A DNA stretch of 64,000 bases from Sepiola atlantica (lineage: Eukaryota; Mollusca; Cephalopoda; Sepiida; Sepiolidae), in the NCBI GenBank assembly GCA_963556195.1, contig OY744520.1, forward strand, positions 147,807,929 through 147,871,928, read 5' to 3'. Position numbers and translations under genes: made by a program. Of the stretch, positions 56,171-64,000 are shown piece after piece (within the stretch, counting starts at the first letter, position 1; every line of letters begins with the position of its first letter). The notes beneath the pieces were generated by a model. The model did no database searches. It was not told the DNA's origin and saw only the letters and a list, made by a program, of their open reading frames with translations.

Positions 56171-57841
56171 AAAATAGGGGGAGAAAGAAGCTATCTACAA
56201 AAAACACAACAACCTAAAATTAATAACATCACATATGAAACCAGTGGTAACATTTTAAGATGCTTAACGTAATGCGATTTCGTTCTGTGATGCCACCCAG
56301 CATTTCTGAATTTAAATCGTCAATGACTTGCTGGAACAATGCAAAAATATTCTCTTCCGACTTAGTTTGTTCCTAGAGTTAGATGCTTCACTTATGGAAG
56401 TTATACTTATCTTTAACATGAATTTCATTGTAAACATATGTATGCAATGATAAATTAAATTAACCTAATATACATGTGTTGATGAAAATACTTAATGCTG
56501 TTCTTGACGGTGATGTTTGAACTCTTATCATAGATGACACTATTCAACGCGGTATTGTTTTAGATACATAAATTCCCTCATCAAACTGGGTACATTTTCG
56601 TTCTATCGGACATATTCCCATGCATTATGTTTATTTGGGTGAATGCGGAGTACCCATTTGCTACCCTTAGCACATTTCCCCATTTATGCTAACAGATGTC
56701 AAAGAAAGGAAAGTGGCCCATTTCAACCCGGTTTACCCTAATTTTTCAAATTATGAAGAATAATTACACTATTTTTACAATAGCGTATTGCAAAACAACA
56801 TTCATTATTATTTGTAAAATAGAATATGAACAATTATACATAAATGTGTTCTTTTAATATTTGTAAATTTGAGTAAATAAATAATACATTTCCAAGTAAA
56901 TAAAACTGTTTGCTATTTTCTTATTTAGAACTTCGGTTTGTTTTTAGTATTGTAATTTTTCAATAAATATTTGAACTTTTTTTTTCTACGACTTCTGTTT
57001 TTTCTTTCTATTTAAAAATAAATTTACGTTAAATGTAGTATCAGTTCAGATAATATACTAAATCTCTTCTCTTCTTGCTCAGTGGAGGAAAATTCTGCCT
57101 AGACTGCGACAATTTTTATTGTTTTCCGAATTCGAAGTGCTTCTTTTTTAGGGAGATGGGTTTTTACTCACGTTAAAAACCCGATACCTACTCTTAAAAA
57201 GTACCACACCTTAATTACAAAGCAAACAAAAACATAGAACAATATTTTTTTCAAGTAACAATTTTTAAAAATATTTCTTTACCTCCTTTCATTTATTTTG
57301 TTACGAACAATTGAAAAATATCAACAACGAACAAATGAAAAAAATATGTATATTTAAAGTATACCTTGTGCCTCTACACAATACGAACTAAACTAAACCA
57401 ACTTTTGCCAAACAAAATATAAAAGAAGTAAAACAGTGTTGTTTTGATTATGTCTAACTTTATTAAGTTGTTTGGTTTTTATAATTAAAATAAAATCGAT
57501 CCAGTGTCTGTATGGAGGGGTTTATCAAAATAGTAATCTTGTTTTCCCGTAAATTGGACAAATCAATGTTACTAAGGTTTTGTGTTCATTTCTCAATGAG
57601 AAAAGTGAAAAGTGTTTTTTAAACATCATTGTACTATTACAGCAATCGTAGTAGGGAGGTTTTCTGTCTAAATCTATTACAGCCCGGCGTCTTCTCAAAT
57701 TACGTTTGTTTTCTTAAGCAGTCAAAAAAGTTACATTTTTTATATTTTTTCTTGATTCTTTTTTTTTAATACTCTAACATTGATCTTTTTAAATCAAAAT
57801 AAGTATTTAATTCACCGGGCTACTCGAGGACACGGGTTGTG

Positions 57842-57843
<2 letters not shown>
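56171..57843. other. No gene recognised
   Basis: Unique AT-rich DNA. Confidence 0.4.

Positions 57844-57900
<57 letters not shown>
57844..57900. repeat. (TA)n tract
   Basis: Left border of the 338-bp satellite. Confidence 0.97.
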
Positions 57901-57903
<3 letters not shown>

Positions 57904-58133
57904 CAAGGTTTTCTAAATATTTTATAAAAAAAAATATCTTCGTTATTATTGCCACCCAGCCAACGCTTCAAAATGTGTGACTTTTTAATATACTCTTCCA
58001 CGCCGACCACGTGACACACAGCCACATCAACATTTTTCTTTCTTCGTCAAAACACCTAGACGGATTTTCAACTTGACCACGAGAATGTCTCAACCAAGAG
58101 GAAAAAAGAAAAAAAAGAAAAAGAAGAAATATT

Positions 58134-58169
58134 CTTCTGAAGATGGTAGATTTACCGAAAGTACTCAAG
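58134..58169 (+). ncRNA. Hammerhead-like motif, satellite unit 1
   Basis: Stem I is CUU (58134-58136) with AAG (58167-58169). CUGAAGA is at 58137-58143, then one extra U, stem II GGUA/UACC, and GAAA at 58157-58160. A short AGU/ACU stem III and a CUC triplet end at 58166. The extra U and the tight stem III make activity uncertain. Confidence 0.5.
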
Positions 58170-58472
58170 TTTATAAAAAAAAAAAAATGTTTTTAAGATG
58201 AATAAATAATTTATTTTTAAAAACAAATAATCTGCGTTGTGCAAGGTTTTCTAAATATTTTATAAAAAAAAATATCTTCGTTATTATTGCCACCCACCCA
58301 ACGCTTCAAAATGTGTGACTTTTTAATATACTCTTCCACGCCGACCACGTGACACACAGCCACATCAACATTTTTCTTTCTTCGTCAAAACACCTAGACG
58401 GATTTTCAACTTGACCACGAGAATGTCTCAACCAAGAGGAAAAAAGAAAAAAAAAGAAAAAGAAGAAATATT

Positions 58473-58508
58473 CTTCTGAAGATGGTAGATTTACCGAAAG
58501 TACTCAAG
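58473..58508 (+). ncRNA. Hammerhead-like motif, satellite unit 2
   Basis: Identical to the motif in unit 1, 339 nt downstream. Cleavage at both would give a monomer-length RNA. Confidence 0.5.
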
Positions 58509-58657
58509 TTTATAAAAAAAAAAAATGTTTTTAAGATGAATAAATAATTTATTTTTAAAAACAAATAATCTGCGTTGTGCAAGGTTTTCTAAATATTTTA
58601 TAAAAAAAAATATCTTCGTTATTATTGCCACCCACCCAAGGCTTCAAAATGTGTGAC

Positions 58658-58662
<5 letters not shown>

Positions 58663-58694
<32 letters not shown>
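58663..58694. repeat. (TA)n tract
   Basis: Expansion starts at ttaatata of the third satellite unit, where intact units have ttaatatactc. Confidence 0.97.
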
Positions 58695-58696
<2 letters not shown>

Positions 58697-58832
58697 TATG
58701 AGTTTGAAATATAACTAGTGTTCCGGGGGTAGAGTCCGACAACCAGTATGAATACTTCTTCTCTACACTGACGATTCCTGTAAGTATAGAACGTATACGT
58801 ATATAGATAAAAAACAAATATTTATAATTAAT
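58695..58832 (+). repeat. tRNA-related SINE with hammerhead, copy 1
   Basis: Box B-like gggtagagtcc (58728-58738) is followed by a hammerhead core 58762-58807: CTGACGA (58768-58774), a TCCT-GTA-AGTA stem with one mismatch, GAA lacking one A, ACGT/ACGT stem III, and UA then cleavage. Stem I is TCTACA/TATAGA with one mismatch. Confidence 0.6.
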
Positions 58833-59020
58833 TATTTGTCGCCCCCACACTAGGTTGGGCTTTGTAGCGAGTAGTATCAACACAGCCGTCATCGTGGCTA
58901 TAATGCAATGTTCCTTTCAAAAGTCTAAGTCTTTACGACAGCTTCCTTAAAATAGGATTAATCTCTCGCTGATTTACCGAGTTGTTGAAAACGACCATGG
59001 AGGCAAAGACGTTGGAATTT

Positions 59021-59142
59021 GAGTTTGAAATATAACTTTTCTTCCGGGGTTCGAGTCCGGCGACCGGTGTGAATAATTCTTCTCTACACTAACGATTCCT
59101 GTAAGGATCAAACGTATACGTATATAGATAAAAAAATATTTA

Positions 59143-59146
<4 letters not shown>
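59021..59146 (+). repeat. tRNA-related SINE with hammerhead, copy 2
   Basis: Better box B (ggttcgagtcc, 59048-59058). The hammerhead 59082-59128 has perfect stem II TCCT/AGGA but G5 changed (CTAACGA) and G12 changed (CAAAC). The two copies are damaged at different positions, so their common ancestor had an intact core. Confidence 0.6.

Positions 59147-59179
<33 letters not shown>
59147..59179. repeat. (TA)n tract
   Basis: Follows the SINE copy. Confidence 0.95.
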
Positions 59180-59181
<2 letters not shown>

Positions 59182-59399
59182 CATCACTAAATATATCCCT
59201 GATCTACACAATGATTACGCCAGTAATGAAACATCTATATGTATTTTACATTCAGACGACAGGTGCCAAAATGTGAACGCAATCTTATTACTTTACAAAT
59301 TACTGTTATTTCAAAATATTAGAAAAATTAGAATTACATGGGCTGATTAAGAATTGCTTACTGATAAAAGAAAATTTGGTTCAAGGTAACTAATTGCTG

Positions 59400-59665
59400 A
59401 ATAAGTGTTATTGACACTCTGCTCCGTCGAAAAGGACGTTTTAAATTGTGCATGCTGACTGTAAATGCAGTCGAACAGAAACACATTATGCTGATTGTTT
59501 AGGTCGCTTAAATTCAAAAGTTGTTTCGGAAAACATAAAAACAATCCAGGAACTCGTTTTGGCCGACCATAACTTGAAGTTTCATGAGATAGCAGACGAG
59601 TTGACGGTATAAAAAAGCGGTGTATTAACTATCTTCATGAACTTTTGTCAGAAACATGGACATAG
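59400..59665 (+). pseudogene. Mariner transposase N-terminal remnant
   Basis: Broken frames give ENIKTIQELVLADHNLKFHE then IADEL, the second helix-turn-helix region of mariner transposase (expected ENV-RI-ELVLAD-RLTIRE-ADEL-IS), followed by a frameshifted remnant of the ..HELL.. block near 59635-59650. The catalytic DD(34)D part is absent. It shares nonsense features with 12.6 kb and 60.85 kb. Confidence 0.8.
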
Positions 59666-59707
59666 AATACTGCCTTTCTTTTATTGAGCCGAAGGTTACG
59701 GCGGTAC

Positions 59708-59710
<3 letters not shown>

Positions 59711-59767
<57 letters not shown>

Positions 59768-59793
59768 GTATATATATATGTATATATATATAT
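59711..59793. repeat. (TA)n tract
   Basis: Pure to 59765, interrupted after. Confidence 0.97.
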
Positions 59794-59838
59794 GATTATT
59801 TTCATTTACAGAAGACATGTACCAAATCTGCGACAAAA
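59794..59838 (-). repeat. Fragment of the 16.6-kb repeat
   Basis: tgattattttcatttacaga then catgtaccaaatctgcgac, again starting at a TA tract. Ends in a 19-A run. Confidence 0.65.
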
Positions 59839-59939
59839 AAAAAAAAAAAAAATTATTCATACAATTAATTAAAGCAATTTTCTTCATAACCGGCATGTTT
59901 CCTAAACTATACTTTCAATGGCGAGTACTGTTAAAATTG

Positions 59940-60440
59940 CAAAGCCATCCTTTCGAAAGTGACGTCATTTCTTTTCACATTATAATTCTTTAGTTTCCTT
60001 ACATTGTCAAGATGACGTATTTTGCTGTAAATTAAAATTAAACAAGGCATATCCCAGCCATTAGTAAATGGGTGACCATTTTGGAAAACTAAATTGCTGA
60101 CTCATACTTCCGGAAGTGACGTCATCGTGAGAGGATTTTTTCACAGTTTTCATTATTTATTTTCATTACGTTGATAAGACAATGTGTTTTGCTTTAAATT
60201 GATGTTTATCAAGGCATATCCAAGCCATTAGTAAATGGGTGACCATTTTGGAAAACTAAATTGCTGACTCATCCTTCCGGTTCTTTCTGGAAGTGACGTC
60301 ATTGTGAGAGGATTTTTTCAGTTTGCATTCTTCATATTCATTACGTTGATAAGACTAGGTGTTTTATTGTAAATTGAAGTTAAGCAACAAATATCTCGGC
60401 TATTACTAAATGGGTAACCATTTTGGAAGAATAACAAAAC
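59940..60440. repeat. Tandem array with CRE motifs
   Basis: Three units (spacing 157 and 177 bp) share aagtgacgtcat, ttacgttgataagac, cattagtaaatgggtgacca and ttttggaaaactaaattgct. TGACGTCA occurs at 59960, 60117 and 60294. The middle unit reads CCGGAAGTGACGTCA (60110-60124), the overlapping ETS-CRE composite known to bind GABPA/CREB proteins. Confidence 0.9.
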
Positions 60441-60834
60441 CGGTTCTTTAATATGACGTAGGCGCCTTCAATAGCATATTGAAACATGAGTTCTTTGATA
60501 TGACCGAGGCGCCTCCTAATTTAAAATTTTTTTTTAACTATTAATGGGGGAGGGTAACAACATTTTTTATAGGGGGGATAATTTTTTTTGTTTTTATTTT
60601 ACTATTTCTAACTGAAAATATTAGTATTCATGGGGAAGGGTAAAAAAAATTGGCGGGGTGTAAACAATTTTTTTTTCTTTTTGTAACTATTAACTTAAAG
60701 GAGATAAATTGCAGAAGCATTTACGTTGTTTAATTGTGTCATAAGTGCTGATTAAAAGAAGTATTCGGTGATATCTATTTAAAATTAATTAAACGAGTTT
60801 AGGTTGTTATATATTTATGTTTAAGTAATGGTTT
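60441..60834. other. G/T-run sequence, no gene
   Basis: A twice-repeated pattern of gggggagggta/ggggaagggta and long T runs (60520-60680). Confidence 0.5.
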
Positions 60835-61000
60835 GATAAGTGTTAGTAGAACTCTGCTGACTTTGAATGCGGTCCTACAGCTACAAATGATGCTGATTGT
60901 TCAGGTCGCTAAAATGCAAAAGTTATCCAGAAAAAACATTAAAAAGAAAATCAACTAACTTGTGTAGGCAAATCATAACTTTAAAGAAATTATCATTTTG
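60835..61000 (+). pseudogene. Second mariner N-terminal remnant
   Basis: atgatgctgattgttcaggt then cgctaaaatgcaaaagtt matches 59480-59530. It continues to a decayed ..KITL-REI.. region and stops. About 1.4 kb from its better-preserved partner. Confidence 0.65.
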
Positions 61001-61136
61001 TGATATATGATAGAAAATTGCATCATGGGAATTTCCATTGTTATGTCTTTTTTATATTTATCAACACGTTTCTGAATTGCACCCAATATGTCACCAATAT
61101 ATATTTGATTGCAATTATTGCCTGATATATCATATA

Positions 61137-61245
61137 TTATTGTTTTAGATGTGTGTTTTCTGGAAAATGTTTTCTTGTTTTAATTGTTTGTTTAATGGTT
61201 TGTGATGTAATTAATGATGTAAAAGTAATACACACCTGGCCAGTA
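61137..61245 (-). pseudogene. PLE RT linker remnant
   Basis: The minus frame reads ITSQTIKQTIKTRKHFPENT, aligned with TTSQSIKQTLNTSRHFQKTP of the 21.7-kb element (the segment before GIY-YIG). Nothing else of the element is recognisable. Confidence 0.6.
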
Positions 61246-61249
61246 TCAC

Positions 61250-62220
61250 TAATAAGATAATCTGGACCCTTCATAGGCTGGACTAAAGAAGACAGCCACC
61301 TTGACCAAAATACTAGAAAATTAATGACCATGCACAACATACTACACAGAAAATATGATACGGACATACTCTACGTAAAAAGAAACGAAGGTGAAAGATG
61401 ACTGGTAATTATAGAAGACTGTGTGGAAGTCCAAAAAAGAACTGGAGAAATACATAACACAGACCACACAAATACTGATTACTGCAGCAAGTTACACCGT
61501 CCCAATAAACTACTCGACAAGCACAAAACCAGAAACATAAGACAAGAAAAAAGTGAATAAAAACCCAGCTTCATGGACGTTTCATACGAATTACCACAGA
61601 AAGGACCAATCAACATTCCTGGGCATGCACCAGAATAGGACACCTGCACAGAGAAATAGCATATCTACTGACAGCTGCACAGAACAATACGATACAATTA
61701 ATGAAAATAGTAAATGCAGATTATGTGGACAAAGAGACGAAACAGTAAATCACATAATAAGTGAATGCAGCAAACTAGCCATACAAGAATACAAGAACAT
61801 ATGACTGCGTGGGGAAAACAGTACACTGGTAAATATGCAAATAACTGCATTTCGAACACACGGACAAATGGTACAACAATACACCAGAGCCAGTATTGGA
61901 ATATGAAAATTACAAAATCATCTGGGACATGAGTGGGCAAACAGATAAACTCATAAAAACAATGAGAACCAATGTAATAATAGTAAACAAGAATAAAAAA
62001 TTTGGTTCCAGCAGACCACAGAGTAAAGATCAAAGAGACTGATACACTAAGCAAATACACGGAAGTTGCCAGAGCACTAAAAGGGATATAATATCAATAA
62101 TCGTAGGAACACTAGGAACAGTCACAAAAAATCTGGAAAAAGACTAGGAGAAATTGGAATCAAAGGGATAACTGAGATCCTACTAAGGACGGCAATGATC
62201 ACAACAGTTGCAATCTGAAA
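61250..62220 (+). pseudogene. Non-LTR RT C-terminal domain, degenerate
   Basis: Pieces in the right order across several frames: LTMHNILHRKYDTDILYVKR (61321-61380), DCVEVQKRT; then TINENSKCRLCGQRDETVNH and IISECSKLA with a CX2C...HX4C motif (61694-61780); ENYKIIWDMSGQTDKLI (61895-61950); and IISIIVGTLGTVTKNLEK (62085-62140). This is the post-RT C-terminal region (YVPR-EGGRGL..DCV; CRLCG..ETVNHIISECSKLAQ-EY; Y-ILWDF-IQTD; IPIV-GALGTVTKNLE) of a LINE family I know from cnidarians and molluscs. Numerous stops. The RT core would lie upstream but is not present; PLE debris sits there instead. Confidence 0.8.
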
Positions 62221-62728
62221 GAAAATCATCGAATGCGGAAACAAACCCGCATAAGCAACGAACATAGAAGTTACAATCGGAAGAACAAGAAATCACAAGA
62301 AGAACCCCACGTAACCAAGGAACAGAAACTTCAAGAAATCTCATAACCTGCTCCCCTCCCCCCACGGCAAAAAAAAAATGAATGCCACTAGTCTCGGCTG
62401 ATACCACATGAAATAGTCGTGAAGTGTCAAGGATGATGGGAAGACCGAGGAGGGAGAGCACTAAACAAACCTCCACTAGAAGTGCAGAGAGTACTAAGAC
62501 CTTGAGGAGGCTTATTGCCACCGAAATCCCAGAGGAAACCAATATTCGTTACCAGCGAGAAATCAATGGTAGGCAACTGTAGCGATATCGCAAGGTTATC
62601 TGCGGTGATTATCGAAAACAGATAGAGTACTAGAAATCTGGGGAGACTTGTTGTCACTCAGAGTTCAGGGAACACCACCGGTTGTTTTCGGTGAGCAGTC
62701 GCTGACGATGACTTTTGTGATACCTGCT

Positions 62729-62735
<7 letters not shown>
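62221..62735 (+). other. Probable 3' region of the non-LTR element
   Basis: Balanced composition, with minus frames (62183-62542, 62427-62657) lacking domains. It ends in a microsatellite, which fits a LINE 3' UTR with a simple-repeat tail; I cannot prove the boundary. Confidence 0.4.

Positions 62736-62737
<2 letters not shown>

Positions 62738-62823
<86 letters not shown>
62738..62823. repeat. (CAT)n microsatellite
   Basis: About 27 units. It gives the poly-His frame 62648-62914, which I do not regard as a gene. Confidence 0.97.
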
Positions 62824-62912
62824 CAATAACAATAACAATGACAATGACAATAACAATAACAATAACAACAATAAAAATAACAATAACAATAATAATGATA
62901 ATAATAATATTT
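62824..62912. repeat. (AATAAC)n-type tract
   Basis: Continuation of the CAT repeat with AAC/AAT/GAT variants. Confidence 0.9.
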
Positions 62913-63283
62913 AAAAAAAAAACACTACTACAAATAATGGCAAACTTCTAGATTAACACATTCAGCTGACTTATCCCCCCAGATTAATTTTACTTTTTTC
63001 AAGTGATGTAGTAAGGAAAGCTACAAATTTAAACAAGATAGCTCTACTAACGCATGGAAGCTATAAATTAGATGTTTGAAGGGAATATTAAAAGCGGACC
63101 AAGACCGACTAAACGAAAAACGAAATTTTTAGTAAAGTTATGGTAAATCGTAAACAGTGTATTTGAAATGATAATTAATTTATTAATTCAACAAAAAGAA
63201 ACGATATTTTCAGAGCTAAAAAAATATTTTCATAGCTATGAAGTCAGGGGTTGATTAGGATCAATATGTTAAAATTAAATGAC

Positions 63284-63286
<3 letters not shown>
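62913..63286. other. No gene recognised
   Basis: Unique AT-rich DNA. Confidence 0.4.

Positions 63287-63346
<60 letters not shown>
63287..63346. repeat. (TA)n tract
   Basis: Pure dinucleotide tract. Confidence 0.97.
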
Positions 63347-63349
<3 letters not shown>

Positions 63350-63779
63350 TCCGGGTATCGAAAAATGTCAACATACCGTTATAATCTACGGTAACTTGGA
63401 GAACAAACGATTATAACTTATAGAGACCAAGAATAAAGTTATTTTATATCTGGACAGGCAAGAATATTATAAAAATTATATAATATAGAATTATTTAAAA
63501 TTTGATTTAATAATTTTATTGTCATGGCTACAGGTGCTAGATGAAAGGTAGCTATTTAATAACGACATAAAATTATATGGAAAATTATCGATTTTCATTA
63601 TGTGAAACAGGAACGCTTAAGACAATAATAATAATTACAATATCTATAAAAAAAAAGAGAAATGCTTTAATCACCATTGCTCACGATTACCAACATAAAC
63701 ATTCACATCGAAAAGAACAACAGGAGAATTATGGATAGGGGGTCTTAAGGATCAAATATCAATAGAATTTTAAATACAG
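63347..63779. other. No gene recognised
   Basis: Unique AT-rich DNA. Confidence 0.4.
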
Positions 63780-64000
63780 ACCTGTATTTAATTTATATAT
63801 AAATTTATATTTAAAGTTTATATATTAAATTATATTTATTTATATAATTAATATAATATATTTAATATGTTAATATAAATATATTAATATTAATATTAAT
63901 ATTAATATTAATATTAATTATTATTAATATTTGGTGAAAATATAATATTTTATTTTATAATATAATATTTTGAATATAATATTTTATACATATATACATA
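63780..64000. repeat. A+T-only low-complexity end
   Basis: TATAAATT and (TTAATA)n units, with a short (ATATTA)n run at 63882-63920. Continues past the window edge. Confidence 0.85.

Larger units (their letters stand above)
57901..58662 (+). repeat. 338-bp satellite array with hammerhead-like core
   Basis: Units start at 57901, 58239 and 58577 (gtgcaaggttttctaaatat), period 338. Two are complete and near identical, differing at a few sites such as cccagcc/cccaccc and A-run length. A third is cut at 58662 by a TA tract. Each complete unit holds CTGAAGATGG...CCGAAAGTAC. The youngest repeat in the window by divergence. Confidence 0.97.

Noticed and set aside
62648..62914. Poly-His/Asn 88-codon ORF
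   Set aside because: Translation of the CAT/AAC microsatellite; no flanking domain.

Overview
The window is AT-rich, gene-poor animal nuclear DNA packed with decayed mobile elements and more than thirty (TA)n microsatellites. The tRNA-headed SINE copies, the U2-headed and 5S-headed SINEs, and the mariner, Penelope-like (PLE) and non-LTR (RTE and others) fragments fit a mollusc. A coleoid cephalopod such as an octopus is my best guess; this is inference, not proof. I found no host protein-coding exon I would defend. Almost every open reading frame is either read through a microsatellite (YIYIYI, HHHH) or is a remnant of a transposon protein.

Layout. 0-1 kb: reverse-transcriptase-family remnant (minus). 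1-9.5 kb: tRNA-SINE copies, TA tracts, a promoter-plus-hammerhead module (4.2-4.4 kb), an inverted pair of PLE-like tails (6.6-6.9 kb) and a dimeric U2-headed SINE inside one target-site duplication (8.8-9.45 kb). 10-17 kb: a 115-bp tandem array, a long inverted-repeat element, a mariner pseudogene and assorted direct repeats. 18.3-20 kb: hammerhead elements, including a retrozyme-like direct repeat whose second copy carries a textbook hammerhead ribozyme. 21.6-23.5 kb: PLE fragment bounded by inverted tails. 25-29.8 kb: a complete U2-SINE, polypyrimidine/ATTC-type low-complexity DNA and a 166-bp tandem array. 30-41 kb: sparse unique sequence, non-LTR RT fragments and a second hammerhead hairpin element (40.1 kb). 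41.5-47.9 kb: a tRNA-headed SINE with an embedded hammerhead, a GC-rich promoter-like island, purine-rich degenerate arrays, an RTE 3' end and a complete 5S-headed SINE with 13-bp TSD. 48-57.8 kb: AT-rich sequence, dispersed repeats and large TA-centred hairpins. 57.9-60.5 kb: a 338-bp satellite with a hammerhead-like core, two more hammerhead-like SINE copies, mariner remnants and a tandem array with CRE/ETS-CRE motifs. 61-64 kb: PLE and non-LTR C-terminal remnants, a CAT/CAA microsatellite and AT-rich DNA.

Main observation. At least eight unrelated-looking repeat families here carry a CUGANGA-(stem II)-GAAA core. In several, stems I, II and III fold and a NUH cleavage triplet is correctly placed. 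Most of them sit next to (TA)n tracts. This looks like a genome neighbourhood populated by hammerhead-bearing retroelements (PLE tails, retrozymes, SINEs, satellite). No gene network can be inferred because nothing else here appears to be an intact host gene.
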